From Streptomyces sp. LUP47B (GTDB lineage: Bacteria > Actinomycetota > Actinomycetes > Streptomycetales > Streptomycetaceae), in the NCBI RefSeq assembly GCF_001746295.1, contig NZ_MJAH01000017.1:149590-197885 (forward strand): DNA of 48,296 bases. The letters are read 5' to 3'. The notes below the pieces were generated by a model. The model made no database searches. It was not told the origin of the DNA and saw nothing but the letters and a program-made list of their open reading frames with translations. Each line of letters opens with the position of its first letter. The stretch's first letter is position 1. Made by a program: the position numbers and the translations under genes. Positions 8,241-15,564 of the stretch are shown here, in pieces.

Positions 8241-9167
8241 ATGACCAGCGACGACATCGCACGCCCCGGCATCTCCCGTTCCATCGAGACTCTTTCGGCG
8301 CTCTCGCCGGAACAGACCGAGGCGGTCCTCGAGCTCCTCGCCGAGGCCGCGCACGACGACGGCCAGCAGGCGGTGTCCGAACAGGGCAGGTTGCAGCTGC
8401 GGGGCGGTGCCCGCGAGGGCGTGTCCCATCTGCTGCTGCAGGTCGGTGACGAACTGGTCGGCTACGCCCAGCTGGAGGACACCGATCCGGTGGAGGCCCC
8501 GGCCGCGGAGCTGGTCGTCCACCCGGCCCACCGCGGCCACGGCCACGGCCGCGCCCTGGGCTCGGCCCTGCTCGCCGCCTCCGGCAAGCGGCTGCGGGTG
8601 TGGGCGCACGGCGGCCACAGCGCCGCCCGCCACCTCGCCCAGGTCCTGGGCCTCACCCTCTTCCGTGAGCTACGACAGATGCGGCGCCCCCTGACCGGCC
8701 TGGAACTGCCCGACCCGGTGCTCCCGGCGGACGTGACGGTCCGTGCCTTCGTCCCCGGCGAGGACGACGCCGCCTGGCTCGCGGTGAACGCGGCCGCCTT
8801 CGCCCACCACCCCGAACAGGGCTCCCTGACCCAGCGCGACCTCGACGACCGCAAGGCCCAGTCCTGGTTCGACCCCGAGGGCTTCTTCCTGGCCTTCCGC
8901 GACGGCGAACTGGTCGGCTTCCACTGGACCAAGGTGCACGCGGCCGAACGGCTCGGCGAGGTCTACGTCCTCGGCGTCCGCCCCGGCACCCAGGGCGGCG
9001 GCCTCGGCAAGGCCCTCACCACGATCGGCCTGCGCCACCTCGCCGCCCAGGGCCTGCCGACGGCGATGCTGTACGTCGACGCCGACAACAAGGCGGCGGT
9101 GTCGGTCTACGAACGGCTCGGCTTCACGACGTACGAGACCGACCTGATGTACCGCACGGAGACGTGA
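8241..9167 (+). CDS. mshD: Mycothiol synthase (acetyl-CoA:Cys-GlcN-Ins acetyltransferase)
   Basis: A 308-residue protein with two tandem GNAT domains; it catalyses the last step of mycothiol synthesis, acetylating the cysteine amine of Cys-GlcN-Ins. The N-terminal domain (about 1-145) holds the degenerate motif VVHPAHRGHGHGRALG; the C-terminal domain has the full acetyl-CoA loop VLGVRPGTQGGGLGKAL and the family ending YVDADNKAAVSVYERLGF. The ATG at 8241 (MTSDDIARPG) is preferred over longer frames because upstream codons run into the divergent promoter region and no conserved residues precede it. Mycothiol is the actinobacterial glutathione replacement, which supports the taxonomic call. Transcribed divergently from the 5'-nucleotidase gene. 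Confidence 0.93.
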   Translation: MTSDDIARPGISRSIETLSALSPEQTEAVLELLAEAAHDDGQQAVSEQGRLQLRGGAREGVSHLLLQVGDELVGYAQLEDTDPVEAPAAELVVHPAHRGHGHGRALGSALLAASGKRLRVWAHGGHSAARHLAQVLGLTLFRELRQMRRPLTGLELPDPVLPADVTVRAFVPGEDDAAWLAVNAAAFAHHPEQGSLTQRDLDDRKAQSWFDPEGFFLAFRDGELVGFHWTKVHAAERLGEVYVLGVRPGTQGGGLGKALTTIGLRHLAAQGLPTAMLYVDADNKAAVSVYERLGFTTYETDLMYRTET

Positions 9168-9277
9168 GGGCCTGCTGGTCGTGCCCGGCACCCGGCGGCC
9201 CGCCCGGGTGGACGTGGTGGGCGGGGTCGCGGTCTGGGCGGGCCCGGCGGGCGGGCCGTGGTGCTGCCCGGTGGACG

Positions 9278-9294
9278 GTACGGCGACGCCGTAC
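9278..9294. terminator. Short hairpin between convergent genes
   Basis: Perfect 7-bp inverted repeat GTACGGC/GCCGTAC around GAC, immediately before the stop of the minus-strand membrane gene and downstream of mshD. Likely bidirectional terminator; no T-tract. Confidence 0.5.
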
Positions 9295-9296
9295 GG

Positions 9297-9962
9297 TCAG
9301 GACGCCCGGCGTGATCTGAGGCCGCGCAGCGGCTCCACTGCGCAGGCCGCGCCCAGCAGCACCGCGCCCGCCAGCACCGCGGCCCACCGCACGTGCGCCG
9401 CCGCCCAGCCGGGGTCTCCCACCAGGACGAACAGGTCCCAGCGGGCCGGGAGCAGGTGGGGGGCGAGGAGGGCGAGGGTCAGCAGGCCCGCTGCCACCGA
9501 CGGGCCGGGGCGGGGCTCTTCGGTGAAGCGGACCGCGACCGCCGCGACGGCCAGGGCGAGGGCGGCCGTCGCCGCGGCCTCCAGGGTGATGGCGCCGACC
9601 GGAGGGCGGGCAGGTGCCGGCAGGAGGCTCAGTGCGACCGTCCACCACAGCGCGGCGACCGGCACCACCAGCGCGACCCGCAGTCCCGTACGGACCCAAC
9701 GCCGGGTGGGGACGGGGGTGGTGAGCTCCCGGGCCGGATCGTCCAGGAGGAAGGTCAGCCCCAGGGCGAAGACGAGCGCGGCCGCCCGGAGGAGGGTGAG
9801 ACCGAGCCACGCGTCGAGCGTCCCGGACAGCAGCCGCGGCAGACCGACCACCAGCAGCCCCACGACCGCCCCGGCAGCGACCGCCCGCCACGGCACGGTC
9901 CGCGCCACGGCCACGACCAACGCCGAGCTCCCCGGCCCGGCACCCCCGTCACTCCTCCGCAC
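9297..9962 (-). CDS. Membrane protein of the sigma/ABC operon, last gene
   Basis: A 221-residue protein with about six hydrophobic segments (near residues 28-45, 55-75, 95-115, 125-143, 152-170, 185-205) and no recognisable catalytic motif. It starts (GTG 9962) inside the end of the preceding ABC-2 membrane gene, overlapping by 14 nt, so it is the sixth and last gene of the translationally coupled minus-strand operon. It is probably an extra membrane subunit of the ABC-2 type transporter. The GTG has no good ribosome site of its own; a TTG about 45 nt downstream (before VVAVARTV) with a GGGGAG upstream is an alternative start. No family name recognised. Confidence 0.75.
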   Translation of the reverse strand: MRRSDGGAGPGSSALVVAVARTVPWRAVAAGAVVGLLVVGLPRLLSGTLDAWLGLTLLRAAALVFALGLTFLLDDPARELTTPVPTRRWVRTGLRVALVVPVAALWWTVALSLLPAPARPPVGAITLEAAATAALALAVAAVAVRFTEEPRPGPSVAAGLLTLALLAPHLLPARWDLFVLVGDPGWAAAHVRWAAVLAGAVLLGAACAVEPLRGLRSRRAS

Positions 9963-11493
9963 AGTCCTTCGCCCCCTTCGGAACCTCGGTCCCCAGCACC
10001 CGCGCCACCTGGGCCGTCGAGACCCCGGGCGCGGTCAGCTCCGTCCAGTGCTGCTTCACGGAAGCCGTCACCTCACCGCGCGGTCGGTCCAGCAACTCCC
10101 GCAGGACAGCGGTCTGTCCGGCCGTCATCGACAGCCCGCTGGTCAGGCCGAGGACGTACGCCGACCCGGTGACACTGTCGTCGAGGCGGACGTTCGCGAG
10201 GTCGGTCATCGGGTGGGAGGCTCCGCCCAGCGCCAGCCACATCGTCGTGACCACCCGCCCGTCGCACAGCTCACCGCCCTTCGACTCGTCACCGGCGACC
10301 AGCACATAGGCGACGCCGACCGCGAACTCGGGGACCCGGTTGCCGCCCCAGCGCGTGCCGACGGTCACCTGGCCCGGCGCGGTGAGCGGATCGATCGCCC
10401 CGTCTCCGGTCAGTCCGTAACGGGCCTCGACCCGCTGCCGTACGAGAAGGGGCTGCCGGGCGGCCGTACCGCCGGCCAGCGCCTGGACGCGGTCCACGAC
10501 CCCCGCCCAGGTGCCCGCGCGGCCGGTCCACTCGGGGAACGCGCAGTACGTCGAGCCGCCCTGTTTCACGCAGGTCTGGTCCCGCTGCGGGGACACCGTG
10601 GCCCGTTCGCGGGCGGCGGCCAACTCCGCCGGCACGTCCCCGGACTGGCCCACCGCGCCGGCCAGCGTCAGCGCGAGCGCGCCAACCGCACCGGCCTTCA
10701 GATACGCCGTGCGCCCGCCGCTCGCCAGGACCGCGCAGAGGGCCAGGAGCAGGATCAGCCCGGTCAGATACAGGGCGTGCCAGGCGGCGGGACGGCCGAT
10801 GAGGTCCGACGGCAGGACCGTGTTGCCGCCGTTCTCGCCGACGATCGGGGACAGCCAGCGCGACCACTCCGCGCCGCCGGTGCCCGCGGAGATGAACACG
10901 CTGAAGACGAAGAGTCCGACCACGCCGACCGGCGCCGCGAACCTGGAGGGGACCAGCCGCGCGAGCAGCACTCCGAACGCGCCGCACAGCAGGACGTACA
11001 GGGGGCCGACGGCCAGTTCGGCGAGTGAGCCGTGGCCCACCGCGCCCGGCCTGAGGGCCTGCCGGGTGAACTCGCCCAGCACGACCAGCGCGGTGACGGC
11101 GGCGAAAGGCACCACCGACAGCACATGCGCGACCGTCCGCCGCCACGGTTCCATGACCAGCACGTCGAACTGCCGGTCGGTACCGCGCCTGCGGGAGCGC
11201 AGCGTGCACCGGTTGACGCACACGAACAGGGCGATCCCGAACAGCAGGGGCCCGGTCTGGGTGGCGCGGTCGGCGTCCTGGAGGGCCGGGAAGGCGTCCA
11301 TGCCCTCCTTCTCGTCGAACAGCGTCCAGGCGGTGTAGCCGACGTACAGCAGCAGCGTCGCCAGCACCGGGATGTACCGCAGCAGGTCGCGTGCCTCGAA
11401 GCGGGCGAGGGCGAACACGGCCGCCCAGGAGTGCCGCGGATCGTCCTCGTGCACGGCGGCGGACTCGGCCGCCGTCTCGGTCGCCAGGCTCAT
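9949..11493 (-). CDS. ABC-2 type membrane permease with large extracytoplasmic domain
   Basis: A 514-residue protein starting at ATG 11493 (MSLATETAAES), which overlaps the stop of the ATPase gene as ATGA. The N-terminal half contains about six membrane helices separated by short loops (LLRYIPVLATLLLYVGYTAW; then segments around residues 70, 115, 145, 175 and 230). The C-terminal half, from about residue 260, is a soluble domain with two paired Cys (QTCVKQGGSTYCAFPEW) and is probably extracytoplasmic. It should be the permease partner of the ATPase encoded upstream. The open frame continues far upstream in the same phase but only as a shadow of the ATPase gene. Substrate unknown. Confidence 0.83.
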   Translation of the reverse strand: MSLATETAAESAAVHEDDPRHSWAAVFALARFEARDLLRYIPVLATLLLYVGYTAWTLFDEKEGMDAFPALQDADRATQTGPLLFGIALFVCVNRCTLRSRRRGTDRQFDVLVMEPWRRTVAHVLSVVPFAAVTALVVLGEFTRQALRPGAVGHGSLAELAVGPLYVLLCGAFGVLLARLVPSRFAAPVGVVGLFVFSVFISAGTGGAEWSRWLSPIVGENGGNTVLPSDLIGRPAAWHALYLTGLILLLALCAVLASGGRTAYLKAGAVGALALTLAGAVGQSGDVPAELAAARERATVSPQRDQTCVKQGGSTYCAFPEWTGRAGTWAGVVDRVQALAGGTAARQPLLVRQRVEARYGLTGDGAIDPLTAPGQVTVGTRWGGNRVPEFAVGVAYVLVAGDESKGGELCDGRVVTTMWLALGGASHPMTDLANVRLDDSVTGSAYVLGLTSGLSMTAGQTAVLRELLDRPRGEVTASVKQHWTELTAPGVSTAQVARVLGTEVPKGAKDCAEE

Positions 11494-12359
11494 GCGGCCG
11501 CCACCTCCGTGTCCGTGCCCGCGTCGTCCAGGGTGAGCAGGTAACCGTCCTCCAGGGTGGGTTCGAGGAGGTCGGCACCGGCGGGCGGATCGCCTACGTT
11601 GCGGAAGGAGCCGGTGCCGGTGCGCCAGCCCGCCTTCGCGTCCGGGGCGCGTTCCGTGCTGCTCCACACCCGGCCGGCGGCGCGGGCGGTCAGGTCGGCG
11701 GGGGTGCCCTCGAAGAGGATGCGGCCGCGGGCCATGACGAGGACGCGGTGGCAGAGCATCGCCACGTCCTCGGTCTGGTGGGTGGACAGCAGCACGGTCC
11801 GGCCCTCTCCGGCCTGGGCAATCAACTCCCGGAACCGCATGCGCTGTTCGGGGTCGAGGCCGACGGTCGGCTCGTCGAGGACGAGGAAGCCGGGGTCGCC
11901 GACCAGGGCGGCGGCCAGCGCGACCCGCTGGCGCATCCCGCCAGACAGCTTCTTGATGCGCTTCGCGCGTACGTCCCCGAGGTCGACCTCCTCCAGCACG
12001 CGCCGCACCTCGCGGTGGCGTGCGGTGCGGTCGGTGAGTTCCTTGAGGATCGCCACGTAGTCGACGAACTCGAAGGCGCTGAAGTCCGGGTGGAACCCCG
12101 GGGTCTGCGGCAGATAGCCGAGCGAGCGGCGGACCTGCTGACGGCCGCGCGAGGTGCCGGGGTCGTGGCCGAGGACGGTGAAGGAGCCCCGGTCGGCGGG
12201 CACGGCGGTGGCGAGCACCCTCAACAGGGTGGTCTTTCCGGCCCCGTTGGGCCCGAGCAGCCCGGTCACGCCCGGTGTCAGCCGCAGCGACACGTCGTCG
12301 AGGGCGCGGGTGCCGCCGTAGCGGAGATGGAGCCCGGAGGCGGAGACGGCGGTGGTCAT
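11490..12359 (-). CDS. ABC transporter ATP-binding protein
   Basis: A 289-residue nucleotide-binding subunit with Walker A GPNGAGKT (36-43), a Q-loop in YLPQTPGF, signature LSGGMRQR (about 138-145), Walker B FLVLDEP (about 157-163), and His-loop STHQTEDV. The C-terminal extension after about residue 225 is typical of ABC-2 drug or lantibiotic-immunity type transporters. It overlaps both neighbours by 4 nt (ATGA), so production should be stoichiometric with the membrane zf-HC2 protein before it and the permease after it. Belongs to the sigma-factor operon; transported molecule unknown. Confidence 0.92.
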   Translation of the reverse strand: MTTAVSASGLHLRYGGTRALDDVSLRLTPGVTGLLGPNGAGKTTLLRVLATAVPADRGSFTVLGHDPGTSRGRQQVRRSLGYLPQTPGFHPDFSAFEFVDYVAILKELTDRTARHREVRRVLEEVDLGDVRAKRIKKLSGGMRQRVALAAALVGDPGFLVLDEPTVGLDPEQRMRFRELIAQAGEGRTVLLSTHQTEDVAMLCHRVLVMARGRILFEGTPADLTARAAGRVWSSTERAPDAKAGWRTGTGSFRNVGDPPAGADLLEPTLEDGYLLTLDDAGTDTEVAAA

Positions 12360-13183
12360 TCGGCGCTCCCGTTGAAGAGGTCGAAGCGGTCACGGAGGAG
12401 GAAGAGCAGCCCGGCGGCGAGCGCGGCGACGGTCCCGGCCACGCCCTGCCCGGCCGCGGTGAAGGGCGCGAGCGGATCGGCGGCCGTCTGCTGCGCGGCC
12501 TGCGCGGCGAGGAGTACGGCGACCCAGGCGCCGCCCACCAGGGACGGCGCGAGCACCGGGCCGAGCCGTGGGGTGAGCGCGAGGCCGGTCGCGGTGAGCG
12601 CGAGGGCGGGCAGCAGCCAGGCGAGGGCACGCAGGCCGTAGCCGGGCAGGGCGAGGGTGGCGAGCCCGTTGAGGCCGAGGCCCGCGACCAGCACGGCGAG
12701 CGTGCGGATCATCAGCAGCCGGAAGCCGTGGGTGGGCGCGACGACCGTCATCTCGTAGGTCGGGTCGAGCACCGGGCCGTAGGACAGGGCCACGCCGGCC
12801 AGCGGCAGCAGCGGGGCGAGGGCGAGGAACAGGGTCGGAGACTCGGTCGTGCGCACCGCGCCGACGGTCGTCAGCAGCAGGAACACGACGGCCGCCAGCC
12901 AGGAGCGCCTGAGCACCGGCGTGGCCGCGAGCAGCCGCGCGGTGTGGTCGGCGATCCCGGCCCGGGTCAGCAGCGACTCGAGCCATCCCGGCCGGGGCGC
13001 GTCCAGCTCGGCGTCCAGCCGCTCCCACCCGGCGTCCAGCGCGACCGGGTCGCTCACGTCGGCGAGCAGCCCCCGGCACTCGGCGCAGGCCGCCAGGTGG
13101 GTGTCGGCGGACCAGAGCAGAGGGGCGGCCAACTCGCCCTGGGCATAAGCCCGCAGATCACCTTCGGCCACATGCCAACTCAT
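12356..13183 (-). CDS. Membrane anti-sigma-like protein with zf-HC2 zinc finger
   Basis: A 275-residue protein. The N-terminus carries the zinc-binding anti-sigma motif His29-x3-Cys33-x2-Cys36 (THLAACAEC), after the typical EGDLRAYAQGEL helix. From about residue 95 on there are around six membrane helices, far more than the single helix of a normal ZAS anti-sigma factor. The ATG at 13183 has an almost perfect ribosome site, AAGGAGGTGGCGGC-ATG. It probably sequesters the sigma factor encoded two genes upstream and releases it on an envelope or transporter-linked signal. Its stop overlaps the ATPase start (ATGA), physically tying the anti-sigma protein to an ABC-2 transporter. Role inferred from the motif and operon. 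Confidence 0.85.
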   Translation of the reverse strand: MSWHVAEGDLRAYAQGELAAPLLWSADTHLAACAECRGLLADVSDPVALDAGWERLDAELDAPRPGWLESLLTRAGIADHTARLLAATPVLRRSWLAAVVFLLLTTVGAVRTTESPTLFLALAPLLPLAGVALSYGPVLDPTYEMTVVAPTHGFRLLMIRTLAVLVAGLGLNGLATLALPGYGLRALAWLLPALALTATGLALTPRLGPVLAPSLVGGAWVAVLLAAQAAQQTAADPLAPFTAAGQGVAGTVAALAAGLLFLLRDRFDLFNGSAE

Positions 13184-13605
13184 GCCGCCACCTCCTTGAC
13201 TCGCACCTGCACGGGTCCTTGCACTCCGGCCCTGGTCATCGCCTGCGGTCCCGGGCCCTGCGTTTCGGCCCCACACACCGTCCGCCGCTCCAGACCCCGC
13301 GCGGCGGCCCGCGGGACCGTCTGCGTTCTGGGGACCCGCACTCCTGTCCCAGGCACCGACCCCGGTACCAGGACCCGCGCAGCGACCTCAGGCATCCTCT
13401 GCCGCCCCAGATCCCGCGCAGCGCCCCGCGGCACCGTCCGCAGTCCCGGAACCAGCGCTCCGGCCCCAGACACCGTCCGCTGTCCCGAACTCCGCACTCC
13501 GGCCCCAGACACCGTCCGCCGCCCCAGACACCGCACTTCGGCCCCAGCAACAATCCGCCGACCCAGGCGCCACGCGGCGGCCCCCGGTCGTTCCTGCGTG
13601 CTCAC
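13180..13605 (-). CDS. Repeat protein: ten degenerate 13-residue units, between sigma and anti-sigma genes
   Basis: A 141-codon frame that exactly fills the space between the sigma and anti-sigma genes. Its GTG overlaps the sigma stop (GTGA) and its stop overlaps the anti-sigma ATG (ATGA). A ribosome site GGGAGG lies 7 nt before the GTG. After an 8-residue lead (MSTQERPG) the protein is ten consecutive 13-residue units (residues 9-138) with consensus (A/G)A-x-R-x-LGRRTV-x-G, for example AEVRCLGRRTVSG (22-34) and AAARGLERRTVCG (100-112), then VAA. It is Arg-rich with almost no acidic residues. Because 39 bp is a multiple of three, other frames are also open, so openness alone proves little; the coupled start, stop and ribosome site are the real support. 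Function unknown: translational spacer, basic linker protein, or cofactor of the sigma/anti-sigma pair. Confidence 0.6.
   Translation of the reverse strand: MSTQERPGAAAWRLGRRIVAGAEVRCLGRRTVSGAGVRSSGQRTVSGAGALVPGLRTVPRGAARDLGRQRMPEVAARVLVPGSVPGTGVRVPRTQTVPRAAARGLERRTVCGAETQGPGPQAMTRAGVQGPVQVRVKEVAA
13192..13581 (-). repeat. 39-bp tandem repeat, ten degenerate copies, in frame
   Basis: Minisatellite underlying the 13-residue protein repeat. The most conserved plus-strand stretch is CCCCAGACACCGTCCGC and near variants, recurring every 39 bp. Copies differ by many substitutions but not by frame-breaking indels. This periodicity is the only obvious simple tandem array in the window. Confidence 0.8.
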
Positions 13606-14144
13606 GTCAGTGCCTCCCTCAGCTGCTTGCGGGCCCGCATCGCGCGGGTCTTGACCGTGCCGGGTGGGATGCCCAGCAGGACGGCGGCCTCGCGGGTGGT
13701 CAGGCCGTCGATGACCGTGGCCTGGAGGACCGCCCGCAGCTCCGGCGACAGCCGGATGAGGGCACCCGCGAGGTCCCCGTGCTCCACCCCCGCGAGCACG
13801 CGTTCCTCCGCGGACGCCTCGTCCCGGTGCCGCAGACGGGACAGGGCCTGCCTGAGCCGCCCCCGCGCCCCTTCACCGCGCAGCGCGTCGATCAGCCGGC
13901 GCGAGCCGATCCGCCACAGCCAGCCGGCCACATCGCCTTCCTCGCGGTAACGCGCGGTCCCCCGCCACACCGCGAGGAACGTCTCCTGCACGACGTCGTC
14001 GACCAGGGCCGCGTCCGCACACCGCCCCCGCAGCCGCGCGAGCAGCCAGGGCGCGTACCGCCGGTACAGCTCTTCGAAGGCACGCCGGTCCCCGTCCGCA
14101 GCGATGGCCCGCAGCAGATCCCCGTCGCTTCTCGTTTCCCTCAC
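13602..14144 (-). CDS. ECF-type RNA polymerase sigma factor
   Basis: A 180-residue sigma-70 family member with region 2 (RAFEELYRRYAPWLLARLRGR ... LVDDVVQETFLAVWRG) and region 4 (LSPELRAVLQATVIDGLTTREAAVLLGIPPGTVKTRAMRARKQLREAL), so it should direct polymerase to a specific promoter set. I start it at GTG 14144 (VRETRSDGDLL), behind GGAGGG; a longer ATG start at 14243 would add 33 residues that look non-family and would overlap the GntR operator. It heads the six-gene operon that includes the membrane zf-HC2 protein, its likely anti-sigma factor. ECF operons usually self-activate; a promoter would lie in 14145-14260, shared with the divergent GntR gene. Confidence 0.9.
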   Translation of the reverse strand: MRETRSDGDLLRAIAADGDRRAFEELYRRYAPWLLARLRGRCADAALVDDVVQETFLAVWRGTARYREEGDVAGWLWRIGSRRLIDALRGEGARGRLRQALSRLRHRDEASAEERVLAGVEHGDLAGALIRLSPELRAVLQATVIDGLTTREAAVLLGIPPGTVKTRAMRARKQLREALT

Positions 14145-14223
14145 GACCCTCCATCGGACGGTCCCCGCCGATCGGTTCACCCGGCCATAAAAAAACCACG
14201 CTTGACTTTCCCGATCACCTTCC

Positions 14224-14259
14224 ACCACCCTTTCACTACTCAATTAGTGAAAGGGTGGT
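14224..14259. promoter_or_regulatory. Inverted-repeat operator for the GntR/YtrA regulator
   Basis: Perfect 15-bp inverted repeat ACCACCCTTTCACTA (14224-14238) and TAGTGAAAGGGTGGT (14245-14259) with a 6-base centre CTCAAT. The TTCACTA...TAGTGAA core resembles YtrA-subfamily GntR operators. It sits just before the regulator start, and on the other side about 80 bp upstream of the sigma gene, so it may also influence that operon. Confidence 0.72.
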
Positions 14260-14266
14260 TGTCCGC

Positions 14267-14653
14267 GTGGTCGAGTACCGCATCGACCGGCGCTCCGGCG
14301 TCGCCACCTACGTGCAGATCGTCCAGCAGACCAAGCAGGCCCTACGACTGGGCCTCCTCGAACCCGGCGACAGGCTCCCCACCGCCCGCGAGGTCGTGGA
14401 GGCCACCGCCATCAACCCGAACACCGTGCTCAAGGCATACCGCGAACTTGAGCGCGAGGGCCTGGTCGAGGCCCGCCGCGGCCTCGGCACCTTCGTCCGC
14501 AGGACGCTCGGCACCCACACGGCCGACACACCCCTGCGCACCGAACTCGACGACTGGGCGAAGCGCGCCCGGTCCGCGGGCCTCGGCCGCGAGGACGTCG
14601 ACGCGTTCTTCACCGCCGTACTCGATGAGCACTTCCCGAAGGGGGACCAGTGA
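14267..14653 (+). CDS. GntR-family transcriptional regulator, YtrA subfamily
   Basis: A 128-residue DNA-binding protein: a winged helix-turn-helix in residues about 10-75 (YVQIVQQTKQAL ... DRLPTAREVVEATAINPNTVLKAYRELEREGLV) followed by a short C-terminal dimerisation tail rather than an effector domain, as in YtrA. Such regulators repress the ABC transporter genes that follow them and respond to cell-wall-active compounds in several Gram-positives. The GTG at 14267 (VEYRID) is preferred over GTG 14255 because it follows an AAAGGGTGG at good spacing and matches family N-termini. Its stop overlaps the start of the next ATPase gene. Autoregulation through the adjacent inverted repeat is likely. 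Confidence 0.88.
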   Translation: MVEYRIDRRSGVATYVQIVQQTKQALRLGLLEPGDRLPTAREVVEATAINPNTVLKAYRELEREGLVEARRGLGTFVRRTLGTHTADTPLRTELDDWAKRARSAGLGREDVDAFFTAVLDEHFPKGDQ

Positions 14654-15564
14654 GTTCCACCAGCACCACCCCGGCCGTCGCCCTGGAGGCGTCCGGCCTG
14701 GGCAAGCGGTACGGCAGGCGGTCCGCCGCCCTCGACGGCTGCTCCTTCCGGCTGCCCACCGGCCGCATCAGCGCGCTGGTCGGCCCCAACGGCGCCGGGA
14801 AGTCCACCCTCCTCGCGACAGCCGCCGGCCTGCTGCACCACACCGCCGGCACGCTCACCGTCCTCGGCGGGGCGCCCGGCGAGGCCCGCGACCGGGTCGC
14901 CTACCTCGCCCAGAACAAGCCGCTGTACCCCCAGCTGACCATCGCCGAGACCCTGCGCATGGGCGCCGAGCTCAACCCGGCCCGCTGGGACGCCGCCCGC
15001 GCCGCCCGGATCGTGGAACAGGGCGACCTGGACCCGAAGTCCCGCATCCGCGGGCTCTCCGGCGGTCAGCGCACCCGGGTCGCGCTCGCCCTCGCCCTCG
15101 GCAAGCGGCCCGACCTGATGCTCCTCGACGAGCCGATGGCCGACCTCGACCCGCTCGCCCGGCACGAGCTGATGGGCACCCTGATGGCGGACGCCGCCGA
15201 GCGCGGCACCACCGTGCTGATGTCCTCGCACATCGTCGCCGAACTCGCCGACGCCTGCGACCACCTGCTGCTCCTGGGCGGCGGCCGGGTCCGGCTCGGC
15301 GGCGGCATCGACGACCTGCTCGCCGCCCACACCCTGGTCACCGGCCGCGGCACACTCGCCGACCTGGCCCCGCACACCGTGATCGAGTCCCGTACCGCCG
15401 GCCGCGGTCTGACCGCCCTGATCCGCCGCGACGGCCCGGTCGGCGAGGGCTGGGCGACCGAGGAACCCTCACTGGAGGAACTGTTGCTCGCCCATCTCCG
15501 CGCCCCCGAGGCCCCGGCCCTGCTCACCCCGGGCACCAGGGCACCCGAGGCGGTGACCGCATGA
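14650..15564 (+). CDS. ABC transporter ATP-binding protein (GntR operon)
   Basis: A 304-residue ATPase subunit. Walker A GPNGAGKS (45-52), Q-loop YLAQNKPLY, signature LSGGQ (136-140), Walker B LMLLDEP (156-162) and switch SSHIVAEL are all present. The region after about residue 215 is a variable C-terminal extension. The GTG start overlaps the GntR stop (GTGA) and the stop overlaps the permease ATG (ATGA), so the three genes are one coupled operon. By family it should power export or removal of a membrane-active compound; substrate unknown. Confidence 0.92.
   Translation: MSSTSTTPAVALEASGLGKRYGRRSAALDGCSFRLPTGRISALVGPNGAGKSTLLATAAGLLHHTAGTLTVLGGAPGEARDRVAYLAQNKPLYPQLTIAETLRMGAELNPARWDAARAARIVEQGDLDPKSRIRGLSGGQRTRVALALALGKRPDLMLLDEPMADLDPLARHELMGTLMADAAERGTTVLMSSHIVAELADACDHLLLLGGGRVRLGGGIDDLLAAHTLVTGRGTLADLAPHTVIESRTAGRGLTALIRRDGPVGEGWATEEPSLEELLLAHLRAPEAPALLTPGTRAPEAVTA

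Noticed and set aside
11494..12630. Upstream extension of the ABC-2 permease frame (open to 12630)
   Set aside because: The extension is the off-frame reading of the ATPase gene; the ATG at 11493 with an ATGA overlap is the natural start.
13192..13581. Possible CRISPR array from regular repetition
   Set aside because: Contiguous degenerate 39-bp units without repeat/spacer structure and no cas genes; it is a coding minisatellite.
13219..13950. 243-codon plus-strand frame over the 39-bp repeats and the sigma gene
   Set aside because: Open mainly because the repeat length is a multiple of three; no ribosome site, and it runs antisense into the sigma gene.
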